Positions 1 through 9,143 of a stretch of DNA of 19,625 nt are shown one piece after another. Each line of letters opens with the position of its first letter. Positions within the stretch are counted from its first letter, which is position 1. The position numbers and the translations under genes were made by a program. The notes under the pieces were generated by a model, which had not been told where the DNA came from, searched no databases, and worked only from the letters and a program-made list of their open reading frames with translations. This DNA is from JACZQZ01 sp046756945 (GTDB lineage: Bacteria; Pseudomonadota; Alphaproteobacteria; Rhodospirillales; 2-02-FULL-58-16): assembly GCA_046756945.1 (NCBI GenBank), contig JBHHXI010000048.1, positions 1-19,625 of the forward strand. The letters are read 5' to 3'.

Positions 1-39
1 GACGCCGAGTGGACGGCGATCCAGGCCATGTGCGCCTGA
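1..39 (+). CDS. 3' end of an unidentified gene (partial)
   Basis: Frame 1 is open from the window edge to a TGA at 37-39 and would end the protein in DAEWTAIQAMCA. Twelve codons are too few to name a family. Support that the frame is coding comes from a second, decayed copy of the same sequence near 1346-1369, which differs mostly by changes that keep the protein similar (TAIQAMCA against SAIKAMCA). The rest of the gene lies outside the window. Confidence 0.45.
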   Translation, partial: DAEWTAIQAMCA

Positions 40-73
40 GCGCCGGGTGAGCCGGCGGGGCTTGCGGGCCGGC
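14..73. repeat. Diverged direct repeat, copy A
   Basis: Aligns with 1347-1405. Over the first 40 bases (14-53 against 1347-1386) I count 35 identities; similarity continues with a one-base gap to about 73/1405. It covers the stop region of the upstream gene and a stretch that, read on the minus strand, encodes PARKP, the same as the C-terminus of the Rdx gene at 1387. Together the two copies flank the sulfite-oxidase-like gene. Confidence 0.7.
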
Positions 74-99
74 TTGGCGGCAAGGTCAATTCGGTCTGG

Positions 100-1206
100 T
101 CATTCCACCAGCACCTGGACGCGCTGGACCATGTTGTTGACAACCCCTCCGTAATTCCAGGACTGGTCCACGGACTGCACGTTTCCGTCACTGTCGGTGG
201 CCCGCACGCACAAGCCGTACCTGCCGGGGGCGGCGTTCCATGCGAATGACCATGCCGTCCACGCATGAGGCGAAACCTGCTCTCCCAGTTCCGCTTCCGA
301 CCACGTCGCGCCATCGTCCACACTGACCTCGACACCGGATATGCCCAATCGGCCGGCCCAGGCCTTCCCCGTAAGCGTCACCTCTCCGGCTTCCACCAGG
401 CGGGCACGGGTGGCGAAATCCGGTATGCCCGGAGGCGCCATGAGCGCGCGCACCTTGATCAGCGTCACCGGTTCACCAGGCTCGTCGGCGGTTCGGGAAA
501 TTCGATAGTACTTGTCCATCTGGTACCCGTGAAAAGGCTCTCCGACGGCCTCTACGCGATCCAGCCACTTGACGTTGGTCATGCCGTACCAGCCTGGAAC
601 TACGAGACGCAGCGGGTAGCCGTGCGGCGGCGACAGGGGCTCACCGTTCATTTGGTAGGCAAGCAGGACGTCTTCGCCGGTGGCCTCGTCTATGGTCAGG
701 CTGCGTTGATAATACTGGACCTCGTCTCCCTGTACGCCCCGGTCCAGGCCGGTGAACAGGATCTCCACGGCATCGTCCCGTAAACCCGCTTCCTCCAGCA
801 GTCCCCGGAGCGGTGTTCCTGTCCATTCGGCGGTGCCGACGGCCTCCAACTGCCATGGAACGCTGATGGCGCGCGGACTCAGCAGCGCCCGTCCATTGCC
901 GGCGCATTCCATGGTGACGGCGATGGTAACGGCTGGACGCCGTTTGATTTCCTCGAGGGTCAGGCGCAGGGATTTCGACGTCAGCCCGCCCACCTCCAGC
1001 CTCCACTCCCCGACATCGACCTGCGGAATGTCGAAGTGGATGAGGAGATAATGCATGCGCGTCGGCGTGATCGGGTAGCGAAGCCCCTCCAGGGGCATGC
1101 CCTGGTTGCGAAAGGCGAGTTGAATTTCTTCCGGGTAGAAACGGTCGTCCGGTGAAAACGGACTGTCCGCGTTAACCGGTGGAAAACGGCTGTCTTGATG
1201 CCGCAT
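100..1206 (-). CDS. Sulfite oxidase family molybdopterin oxidoreductase
   Basis: 368 aa enzyme of the sulfite oxidase fold, predicted to carry a molybdopterin cofactor and oxidise sulfite or a related small substrate. The catalytic domain (about residues 45-225) contains MECAGNGR with Cys101, the expected Mo ligand, then WTGTPLRGLL, PPHGYPLRLVVPGWYG and the following NVKWLDRVE block. The C-terminal part (about 245-365) resembles the Mo-co dimerisation domain, with GVEVSVDDGATW. The start is the ATG at 1206; there is no good Shine-Dalgarno, only a run of G. There is no Tat or Sec signal, no heme domain and no adjacent cytochrome gene, so it looks cytoplasmic and its electron acceptor is not evident. 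The gene looks less GC-rich than its neighbours and is flanked by a diverged direct repeat, which suggests later insertion. The exact substrate is uncertain. Confidence 0.88.
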   Translation of the reverse strand: MRHQDSRFPPVNADSPFSPDDRFYPEEIQLAFRNQGMPLEGLRYPITPTRMHYLLIHFDIPQVDVGEWRLEVGGLTSKSLRLTLEEIKRRPAVTIAVTMECAGNGRALLSPRAISVPWQLEAVGTAEWTGTPLRGLLEEAGLRDDAVEILFTGLDRGVQGDEVQYYQRSLTIDEATGEDVLLAYQMNGEPLSPPHGYPLRLVVPGWYGMTNVKWLDRVEAVGEPFHGYQMDKYYRISRTADEPGEPVTLIKVRALMAPPGIPDFATRARLVEAGEVTLTGKAWAGRLGISGVEVSVDDGATWSEAELGEQVSPHAWTAWSFAWNAAPGRYGLCVRATDSDGNVQSVDQSWNYGGVVNNMVQRVQVLVE

Positions 1207-1346
1207 GGTCAGGCACCCCCCCCCACTGAAAAGCGCTGTCGGCTGTTAACCGGAATTCCCCAGGTGAAGTCCTCCGACGGAGTTGATGATGCCTCAATCC
1301 CGCCGGATCGTCCACGGTGGCGACGGATCGCGGCGCAACCGATGAT

Positions 1347-1405
1347 CGGCGATAAAGGCCATGTGCGCCCGAGGGCCGGGCGAGCCTCAGGGCTTGCGCG
1401 CCGGC
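1347..1405. repeat. Diverged direct repeat, copy B
   Basis: Partner of 14-73. In the frame matching the upstream gene it reads SAIKAMCA, but with a TGA immediately before it (1343-1345) and no stop where copy A has one, so it is a non-coding relic of that gene's end. It runs into the genuine 3' end of the Rdx gene (stop at 1387-1389). The gene-free stretch 1207-1386 holds only this copy and no other feature I can support. Confidence 0.7.
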
Positions 1406-1683
1406 GTGTCCGAATGGCCGAGATCGCGTTCCGGCGCCACCCGGTCGCGGACACGCTGCTTGAGCTCCTTCATTTCGGGGAAGCGGCCCTCATCGGCGCG
1501 CGACCACACCGTGTCGCCGCCGACGCGCACGTCGAAGACGCCGCCGGTGGTGTCGGGGATCAGCATCACCCCGCCAAGTTCGCTTTCGAACGTCGTGAGC
1601 AGTTCCTGGGCCGTCCAGGCGGCGCGCAACAGCCACCGGCACCCGGTGCAATAGGTAATCTCCACCTTGGGCAGTCCGGCCAT
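1387..1683 (-). CDS. SelT/SelW/SelH (Rdx) family protein, Cys form
   Basis: 98 aa, a full-length member of the small thioredoxin-like Rdx family (selenoprotein W/T/H homologues). The N-terminus, KVEITYCTGCRW, is the first beta strand leading into the CxxC redox motif at Cys12 and Cys15; animal SelW has selenocysteine at the second position, here it is cysteine. The conserved GGVFDV turn is present, followed by a charged helix (KELKQRVRDRV). The ATG at 1683 is preceded by GGGAG at good spacing; longer versions of this frame lack an RBS and family similarity. Expected to be a cytosolic thiol redox protein of unknown physiological substrate. It is divergent from the OsmC-like gene, another thiol-based redox protein, so shared oxidative-stress regulation is possible but not shown. 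Confidence 0.9.
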   Translation of the reverse strand: MAGLPKVEITYCTGCRWLLRAAWTAQELLTTFESELGGVMLIPDTTGGVFDVRVGGDTVWSRADEGRFPEMKELKQRVRDRVAPERDLGHSDTPARKP

Positions 1684-1740
1684 GGAACCGCTCCCGAGTG
1701 GTCGCTCCCCGCGTCGCCTCCGGCGCGTCGCCACCCGCCA

Positions 1741-1769
1741 AGCATAGAGCCCTTGCCGCCGGCGGCCAA
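1741..1769 (-). promoter_or_regulatory. Candidate promoter of the Rdx gene
   Basis: On the minus strand TTGGCC (1769-1764), a 17-base spacer, then TATGCT (1746-1741); 4 of 6 matches in each hexamer. Transcription would begin around 1734, leaving a leader of about 50 nt before the ATG at 1683. Not tested. Confidence 0.4.
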
Positions 1770-1835
1770 ACCCTTGATTCCCGGCCGGCGCGGTGCCACT
1801 GTCGCGCCGGCGCAACCCCGGGCGGAGGAGCACCC

Positions 1836-2345
1836 ATGAACGCGGAAGACCTGAAAAGCCTGCAGGCACCCCTGAAGGCCCGATACAACGACGACCCGGC
1901 GACGGCCCTGATCACGCTCAGCGCCGAGGGCAGCCTGGACGGCGACGGCCTGGCGTGCTCGGTGGAGACCGGCAAGGCCCTGGTCGAGGCCGGGCTGCAC
2001 CCGGCCACCGGGGGCGACGGGACCCAGGCGTGCTCCGGCGACATGCTGCTCCAGGCCCTGGTCGCCTGCGCCGGCGTGACCCTCAACGCGGTCGCCACCG
2101 CCATCGGCGTCGACGTGCGGGCCGGCACGGTGAAAGCCGAGGGCGACCTGGATTTCCGCGGCACCCTCGGGGTCAGCAAGGAGGCGCCGGTGGGGTTCCG
2201 GGACATCCGCCTGCATTTCGACCTGGAGACGGACGCGGATGAGGAAAAGCTGGCGACCCTGCTCAAGCTGACCGAGCGCTACTGCGTCGTCTACCAGACG
2301 CTCTGCGCCGCCCCCCCGATGACGGTGACCCACCGCGCCGGGTGA
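1836..2345 (+). CDS. OsmC family protein
   Basis: 169 aa member of the OsmC/Ohr superfamily, small homodimeric proteins, many of which reduce organic hydroperoxides with two cysteines. The two expected cysteines are present: Cys78 in LLQALVACAGVTL (helix of the first active-site segment) and Cys150 in LTERYCVVYQTL. The usual CP of the second site is CV here, so activity against peroxides cannot be assumed; the family also contains proteins of unknown role. There is an extra Cys66 in QACSGD. The ATG at 1836 has GGAGGAG at 1824-1830, which decides the start against the longer open frame beginning at 1698. It is followed after 55 bases by the helicase gene, which seems to have its own promoter. 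Confidence 0.9.
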   Translation: MNAEDLKSLQAPLKARYNDDPATALITLSAEGSLDGDGLACSVETGKALVEAGLHPATGGDGTQACSGDMLLQALVACAGVTLNAVATAIGVDVRAGTVKAEGDLDFRGTLGVSKEAPVGFRDIRLHFDLETDADEEKLATLLKLTERYCVVYQTLCAAPPMTVTHRAG

Positions 2346-2389
2346 GGCGCGCCGCCACCGGAGGTCGTGTCCCCGGCGCCGGCCGGCGG

Positions 2390-2395
2390 TATACT
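2390..2395 (+). promoter_or_regulatory. -10 box for a leaderless helicase mRNA
   Basis: TATACT ends five bases before the ATG at 2401, and there is no Shine-Dalgarno. The expected transcription start falls on or next to the A of the ATG, pointing to a leaderless message. I see no convincing -35 (position 2367-2372 is GTGTCC). Confidence 0.45.
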
Positions 2396-2400
2396 CCCCC

Positions 2401-5202
2401 ATGGCCCGCATGCCGTCCACCGGACCCCCGGTCCGCCTGCCCGACGCCCCCGCCCTGGTGGCCGGTGTGCGCGGCGCGGTGTGGCTTTCCCCGGACGGCG
2501 AGATCGAGACCCTGGCCCCGGACCAGGCGGCGCGGCGCCTCGGCGCCGGCCCGCCGCCGCTGGTCTGCCACGCCAGGGCCACCGCCCGGCGCCTGGGGAC
2601 GGAGCCCTTTCGCGCCTGCGATCTGCTGGAGCTGTTCGCCTTCGTGCGCCCGGCGCGGTTCTGCCTGCCGACCCCGCGCGGCCTGGCCGAGGCCCTGGGC
2701 GTCGCCCTCCCCGGAACCCTGGACAACGAGGCCGAAAGCCTGATCGCCGCCGCCCGCCTGCTGCTCGGGGAACTGGCCGCCGCCGGCGCCGGGCCCGAGG
2801 GCGCCCGCGCCCTGGGCGTGGCCTGGGCCATGGCGCGGGGCGGCTGGCCGTGGGGGACGGCGGTGGTGTCCGCCCTCACCGGCTCCGGTGACTCCCAGGC
2901 GCCCCATTCGCGGGCCCTGGCCGAGGCCCTGAAGGTGTGGCGCCGGCTCCCCGATTGGGAGGAAGGGGGCGCCGAGGGTGCCCCCGAAAACTGGCCGGTG
3001 GAACCGGACGAGGCCCGCACCCGGCTGGACCGGCTGATCGGCGCCGAGGCCGAGGACCGGCCCGAACAGGCCGAGTACGCCGCCACGGTGTCGGCCGCGT
3101 TCCTGCCCCGGGAGCGCAGGGACGCGCCCCGCGTCGTGCTCGCCGAGGCCGGCACCGGCGTCGGCAAGACCCTCGGCTACATCGCCCCGGCCAGCGTCTG
3201 GGCCGAGAAGAACGAGGGGCCGGTGTGGATCAGCACGTTTACCCGCAACCTCCAGCGCCAGTTGGATTCCGAGCTGGACCGCCTGTATCCGGACCCGGAC
3301 GAAAAGGCCGGAAAGGTGGTCATCCGCAAGGGCCGGGAGAACTACTTCTGCCTGCTCAATTTCGCCGAAGCGGTGGCCCGGATGCCGGCGCGCGGCGGCA
3401 CCGACGCGGTGGCGCTGGGGCTGATGGCGCGCTGGGCCCTGGCCAGCCGCGACGGCGACATGGTGGGCGGCGACTTTCCGGCGTGGCTGGCCGATCTTCT
3501 CGGCCGCGGGCTGACGGTGGACCTCACGGACAGCCGCGGCGAGTGCATCTATTCGGCCTGCGACCACTACAGGAAGTGCTTCATCGAGGGCTCGATCCGG
3601 CGGGCGCGGCGGGCCCGGATCGTCGTCGCCAACCACGCCCTGGTCATGGTGCAGGCGGCGCGCGGCGGCGGCGACGGGGGGTCCCTGCCCACCCGCTACG
3701 TCATCGACGAAGGCCATCACGTTTTCGACGCCGCCGACGGGACCTTTTCGGCCCACCTGACGGGCATGGAGGCCGCCGAGCTCAGGCGCTGGATCGTCGG
3801 CGCCGAGGACGGCGCGCGTTCGCGGGCGCGCGGCCTGCGCCTGCGCATCGAAGGCCTGGTGGACAACGACGACGCCGGCATGGAGGCCCTGCAACAGGCG
3901 CTGAAGGCGGGCCGCGCCCTGCCCGGGCCGGGCTGGCGCCAGCGCGTGGACGGCGGCGCCGCGGTGGGACCGGCGGAGGCCTTCCTCGCCCTCGTCCACC
4001 AGCAGGTCTACGCGCGGGTGCGCCGCGCCGATTCGCCCTATAGCCTGGAGAGCGGCACCCGGCCGCCCGTCGATGGCCTGCTCGACGCGGCCCAAGGGCT
4101 GGAGACGGCCCTGGCCCGCCTCGGGAAGCCCCTGGCGGCCCTGTGCCGGGCCCTGAGCGCGCTGCTGGACGTCGAGGCGGACGAGTTGGAGACCACCGAG
4201 CGGCGGCGCGTCGAGGCCATGTGCCGGAGCCTGGAACGCTGGCGCATTCCCCAGATCCAGGGCTGGCGCGACATGCTCCGGGCGCTCGACAGCGACGAAG
4301 CGGAGGGACTGGCCGAGGGTGATCCCGAAGACGGGTTCGTCGACTGGTTCGGCGTCGAGCGCGTCGGCGGACACGACAGGGACGTGGGGCTGCACAGGCA
4401 TTGGGTCGATCCCACCCGGCCCTTCGCCGAGGCGGTGATCGAGCCCGCCCACGGGGTGCTGGTGACCTCGGCCACCCTGCGCGACGGCACCGGCGACGCG
4501 GACGCCGACTGGGCGGCGGCGATCCGGCGCACCGGGGCCCATCATCTGCCGTCCGAGGCCGTCTGCGCCGCCGTGCCGTCGCCGTTCGACTACGCCGGCC
4601 AGACCCGGGTGCTGGTGGTGACCGACGTCGACCGCACCGACGCCGCCCAGGTTTCCGCCGCCTACCGGGAGCTGTTCGTCGCCGCCGGCGGCGGGGCGTT
4701 GGGGCTGTTCACGGCGATCCGGCGCCTGCGCCGGGTCTTCGAGGGCATCAAAGGACCCCTCGACGAGGCGGGCCTGAAGCTGATGGCCCAGCACGTGGAC
4801 GCCATGGACACGGGCACCCTGATCGACATCTTCCGCGCCGAAGACGACGCCTGCCTCCTGGGCACGGACGCGGTGCGCGACGGCATCGACGTGCCGGGCC
4901 GGTCGCTGCGCCTGATCGTCTTCGACCGGGTGCCGTGGCCGCGCCCCGATATCCTGCACCGGGCGCGCAAACGCGCATTTGGCGGGCGTGCCTATGACGA
5001 GATGCTGACACGGCTGAGGCTCAAGCAGGCCTACGGGCGGCTGGTGCGCGGCGCCGGTGACCGCGGCGTCTTCGTGCTGCTGGACAGGGCGCTGCCGAGC
5101 CGGCTTGCCGGCGCCTTCCCCGATGGCGTGGAGGTGCGCCGCGTCGGCCTGGCCGACGCGGTGCGGGAGACCCGGGCGTTCCTGGCGGAGGGAGAACCAT
5201 GA
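2401..5202 (+). CDS. DinG/XPD-type ATP-dependent DNA helicase
   Basis: 933 aa superfamily 2 helicase of the XPD/DinG group, expected to unwind DNA 5'-3' in repair or in resolving replication obstacles. Visible: Walker A AGTGVGKT at 250-257 (Lys256); four cysteines fitting the Fe-S cluster domain, Cys317 then Cys382, Cys387 and Cys393 (C-x4-C-x5-C); a DEGH box at 436-439 in place of DEAH; helicase domain 2 with VTSATLRDG, then GTDAVRDGIDVPG and the motif VI region ending QAYGRLVRG near the C-terminus. The ~240-residue N-terminal extension is not recognisable to me; DinG of E. coli is shorter (~716 aa). There is no 3'-5' exonuclease domain as in Firmicute DinG. Met1 fits the leaderless promoter; Met4 is an alternative. 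The stop overlaps the next start (ATGA at 5199). Confidence 0.9.
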   Translation: MARMPSTGPPVRLPDAPALVAGVRGAVWLSPDGEIETLAPDQAARRLGAGPPPLVCHARATARRLGTEPFRACDLLELFAFVRPARFCLPTPRGLAEALGVALPGTLDNEAESLIAAARLLLGELAAAGAGPEGARALGVAWAMARGGWPWGTAVVSALTGSGDSQAPHSRALAEALKVWRRLPDWEEGGAEGAPENWPVEPDEARTRLDRLIGAEAEDRPEQAEYAATVSAAFLPRERRDAPRVVLAEAGTGVGKTLGYIAPASVWAEKNEGPVWISTFTRNLQRQLDSELDRLYPDPDEKAGKVVIRKGRENYFCLLNFAEAVARMPARGGTDAVALGLMARWALASRDGDMVGGDFPAWLADLLGRGLTVDLTDSRGECIYSACDHYRKCFIEGSIRRARRARIVVANHALVMVQAARGGGDGGSLPTRYVIDEGHHVFDAADGTFSAHLTGMEAAELRRWIVGAEDGARSRARGLRLRIEGLVDNDDAGMEALQQALKAGRALPGPGWRQRVDGGAAVGPAEAFLALVHQQVYARVRRADSPYSLESGTRPPVDGLLDAAQGLETALARLGKPLAALCRALSALLDVEADELETTERRRVEAMCRSLERWRIPQIQGWRDMLRALDSDEAEGLAEGDPEDGFVDWFGVERVGGHDRDVGLHRHWVDPTRPFAEAVIEPAHGVLVTSATLRDGTGDADADWAAAIRRTGAHHLPSEAVCAAVPSPFDYAGQTRVLVVTDVDRTDAAQVSAAYRELFVAAGGGALGLFTAIRRLRRVFEGIKGPLDEAGLKLMAQHVDAMDTGTLIDIFRAEDDACLLGTDAVRDGIDVPGRSLRLIVFDRVPWPRPDILHRARKRAFGGRAYDEMLTRLRLKQAYGRLVRGAGDRGVFVLLDRALPSRLAGAFPDGVEVRRVGLADAVRETRAFLAEGEP

Positions 5203-6080
5203 CCAAACTCAGCGGACAAACGATCGGCATCGTCGGGCTTGGCCTGATGGGGCGGCCCATGGGCCGGAACCTGATGGCGGCGGGGGCGCGTCTCGTCGTC
5301 CACAACCGCTCGCCGGGGCCGGTCGGGGAGATGGCGGCCGACGGCGCGGTCCCGGCGGACAGTCCCCGCGCCGTCGCCGGGGAGGCGGCGACCGTCATCG
5401 TCATGGTCGCCGATACCGCCGCCGTGGAAGCCGTCCTCTCGGGCCCGGACGGCGTCGTCGCCGGCGTGCGCCCGGGCAGCCTGGTCATCGACATGGGGAC
5501 GACGGCGTTCACCGCCACCCGGGAATTCGCCGGGCGGGTCGCCGATGCCGGCGGCGATTACGTGGACGCGCCCGTTTCCGGCGGCACCGTGGGGGCGGAG
5601 GCGGGGGCGCTCACCATCATGGCCGGGGGGACGGAAGCCGCGTTCGCGCGCGCCGGGCCGGTGTTCGACGTCCTCGGCGGCCGCGTCACCCATGTCGGCG
5701 GCACCGGCACCGGCCAGGTGGCCAAGGCGGCGAACCAGGTCATCGTCGGGCTGACCATCGGCGCCGTGGCCGAGGCCCTGACCCTGGCGCGCCGCGCCGG
5801 CGCCGATCCGGCGAAGGTGCGCCAGGCGCTCGGCGGCGGGTTCGCCGATTCACGGATCCTGGAGTTGCACGGCCAGCGCATGATCGACGGCGACTTCCGT
5901 CCCGGCGGCCGGGCGACGATCCAGCGCAAGGACCTGGCCCAGGCCCTGGAGCTGGCCGCCGGCCTGGGCCTCGAGCTGCCGGCGACGCGGCTCACCATGG
6001 GGCTGTACGACGAACTGATCGCCGCCGGTTCCGGCGACCTGGATCACGCGGCGCTGGTCAAGGTGATCGACCGGGGGTAG
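5199..6080 (+). CDS. NAD(P)-dependent beta-hydroxyacid dehydrogenase
   Basis: 293 aa, the usual length of the 3-hydroxyisobutyrate / tartronate semialdehyde reductase / 6-phosphogluconate-dehydrogenase-like family. Residues 9-22 hold the Rossmann fingerprint GIVGLGLMGRPMG; DAPVSGG at 123-129 is the substrate-binding loop; Lys176 in GQVAKAANQ is the expected catalytic lysine; KDL at 244-246 is the conserved C-terminal substrate contact. The reaction would be reversible oxidation of a beta-hydroxyacid to the semialdehyde; sequence alone does not choose among 3-hydroxyisobutyrate, glycerate or a succinic semialdehyde-type substrate. The ATG overlaps the helicase stop by four bases and is preceded by GGAGGGAG, so the two are probably translationally coupled, although they have no obvious functional link. 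It ends 22 bases from the convergent methyltransferase gene. Confidence 0.93.
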   Translation: MTKLSGQTIGIVGLGLMGRPMGRNLMAAGARLVVHNRSPGPVGEMAADGAVPADSPRAVAGEAATVIVMVADTAAVEAVLSGPDGVVAGVRPGSLVIDMGTTAFTATREFAGRVADAGGDYVDAPVSGGTVGAEAGALTIMAGGTEAAFARAGPVFDVLGGRVTHVGGTGTGQVAKAANQVIVGLTIGAVAEALTLARRAGADPAKVRQALGGGFADSRILELHGQRMIDGDFRPGGRATIQRKDLAQALELAAGLGLELPATRLTMGLYDELIAAGSGDLDHAALVKVIDRG

Positions 6081-6102
6081 GGCGGGGGCGCAGACGGCGC
6101 GA

Positions 6103-6951
6103 CTATTTGCCGATGATCATCCACATGTTGTCGCTCGTCGGGAAACGGTACAAGAGGGTGAACCGGCGGATGGCGAAGCCGCAATCGCGCACCATGGCCC
6201 GCAGCGACGACGGGGTAAAATAATTCAGGTGGTCGGGAAACCGGAAACCGCACCAGTTCCTCCCCGTCACCATGCGGTTTACGCACCCGTAATTGGGCAC
6301 CTTGATGACCGCGACGGCGTTTTCATCCATGCACCGGAAGAGCTCCCGCAGGACCTCTTTCGGCTGCATCTCGTGCTCCAGGTACGAGCGCAGGGTGGCG
6401 CCGGAGAAATGGTTGTCGGGAAAGGTTTTCAGGCCGGTGACGCAGGGGGCGTTGACCACGTGGCCGCCCCGACGCTCGAAGACGGCGCTGGCCCTTTGCG
6501 CGAGGGTGGCGGAAATCTCGATGCCGAACGGCACGAAACGTTCGCTCAAATCCTGCGCCGGACCGCCGTCGCCGCATCCCAGATCGAGGACCCGCCCGGG
6601 CCGGGCGTACCGTTCGACCAGCCGCGCCGCGTTCTTTCTCGGAAACAGATGCAGGCGTTTCCTGGTCAGGGCGCTGAACCTGTACGAAATCGGCCGCGAT
6701 CGCGCCCTCCTCTTATCCTCCATACTGGACGTTTTTTCCCACGCCATGTTGGACAGGAGCTCTTCGTAGGCAACGGATTTCTCAAGGTATATGAAACCGC
6801 ACCGCGCGCACGCCGTCATGTCCCAGGTATGCGGACAATAGGGGATTTTTTCCGACCCCTGGTTGTCGTGCCCGCAGTTCGGGCATAGCCGGACGATGAC
6901 CTTGACGTCGCCGAAATCGAGCGTTTCCTGGTCTGTGGTTTGATCGTTCAA
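6103..6951 (-). CDS. Zinc-ribbon class I SAM-dependent methyltransferase
   Basis: 282 aa. An N-terminal zinc-ribbon-like region has CPNCG (Cys23, Cys26) and CARCG (Cys48, Cys51). The Rossmann methyltransferase domain follows: motif I VLDLGCGDG at 121-129, the acidic end of strand 2 in GIEIS, LEHEMQP after strand 4, and a C-terminal HLNYFTPSSL segment typical of the Methyltransf_23-like group often found in sugar or surface-polysaccharide pathways. The substrate is unknown. The start is TTG at 6951: no ATG or GTG lies in frame before the zinc ribbon, and GGGGGA stands upstream. Codon use looks less GC-extreme than the neighbours. It stands alone after the groEL terminator and has a candidate promoter of its own at 7021-7049. 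Confidence 0.88.
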   Translation of the reverse strand: MNDQTTDQETLDFGDVKVIVRLCPNCGHDNQGSEKIPYCPHTWDMTACARCGFIYLEKSVAYEELLSNMAWEKTSSMEDKRRARSRPISYRFSALTRKRLHLFPRKNAARLVERYARPGRVLDLGCGDGGPAQDLSERFVPFGIEISATLAQRASAVFERRGGHVVNAPCVTGLKTFPDNHFSGATLRSYLEHEMQPKEVLRELFRCMDENAVAVIKVPNYGCVNRMVTGRNWCGFRFPDHLNYFTPSSLRAMVRDCGFAIRRFTLLYRFPTSDNMWMIIGK

Positions 6952-7020
6952 CCGCCCATCCCCCGGACGAACCCGGTTTCCGCCGCCGCCGGGCGTCCCC
7001 GGCCGCAGGCCGTCTTCTCC

Positions 7021-7049
7021 ATTGTAGAGCGGCCTGGCCCGGTGGTCAC
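7021..7049 (-). promoter_or_regulatory. Candidate promoter of the methyltransferase gene
   Basis: Minus strand GTGACC (7049-7044), 17-base spacer, TACAAT (7026-7021): 4 of 6 and 5 of 6 to the sigma-70 consensus. It lies just downstream of the groEL terminator and would give a leader of about 60 nt to the TTG start. Confidence 0.55.
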
Positions 7050-7055
7050 GGGATC

Positions 7056-7087
7056 AAAAAAAAGGGCCGCGCGCGAAGGCGCGGCCC
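7056..7087 (-). terminator. Rho-independent terminator of groESL
   Basis: Read on the minus strand, a perfect 9 bp stem (7087-7079 with 7072-7064; GGGCCGCGC pairing with GCGCGGCCC) closes a six-base loop and is followed by eight T residues (7063-7056). It lies 31 bases after the groEL stop. Confidence 0.93.
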
Positions 7088-7118
7088 TCCATGGCCGATA
7101 GGTGCATTGGGTGGCGGA

Positions 7119-8759
<1,641 letters not shown>

Positions 8760-8785
8760 GTCTGTCTATCCTTCCCTCGGGCTAC

Positions 8786-9094
8786 CTATTTCTTCTTCTT
8801 CGCGGCGCCGTTGATGATGCCGAGAATATCGGACTCTTTCATGATCAACAGATCGTCACCGTTCATCTTGACCTCGGTGCCCGACCATTTGCCGAACAGA
8901 ATCCGGTCGCCGGACTTGACGTCCAGTGGCGTGATGGTTCCGTCCTCGTGACGGGTGCCGCTGCCGACGGCGACGATCTTGCCCTCCATGGGCTTTTCCT
9001 GGGCGGTATCGGGAATGATGATGCCGCCCGCGGACCTTTCTTCCTGCTCTACGCGCTTGACCAGCACGCGATCATGCAGTGGCCTGAATTTCAT
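8786..9094 (-). CDS. groES: Co-chaperonin GroES (Hsp10)
   Basis: 102 aa lid of the GroEL chamber, a heptamer. MKFRPLHDRVLVKRVEQEE at the start, the mobile-loop segment EERSAGGIIIPDTAQEKP, and LFGKWSGTEVKMNGDDLLIMKESDILG near the end are typical. The C-terminus is longer than usual: where most GroES proteins stop soon after the DI(L/M)G motif, this one adds INGAAKKKK, a basic tail. The ATG at 9094 has GGAGG at good spacing. First gene of the heat-shock operon. Confidence 0.98.
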   Translation of the reverse strand: MKFRPLHDRVLVKRVEQEERSAGGIIIPDTAQEKPMEGKIVAVGSGTRHEDGTITPLDVKSGDRILFGKWSGTEVKMNGDDLLIMKESDILGIINGAAKKKK

Positions 9095-9143
9095 GTTGCA
9101 CCCTCCGTGAACCCATTGATATTTAAGGACCGAATGGGGATTA

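Noticed and set aside
1195..1839. 214-codon plus-strand frame across the Rdx gene
   Set aside because: It runs antisense to the Rdx gene, has no RBS and gives a low-complexity product; the Rdx gene has a CxxC motif and an RBS.
2263..4959. 898-codon open frame on the minus strand opposite the DinG-type helicase
   Set aside because: The product is low-complexity (Gly, Pro, Ala, Arg, His, Gln) with no family motif, and it lies fully antisense to a gene with intact helicase motifs. It is a product of high GC at third codon positions.
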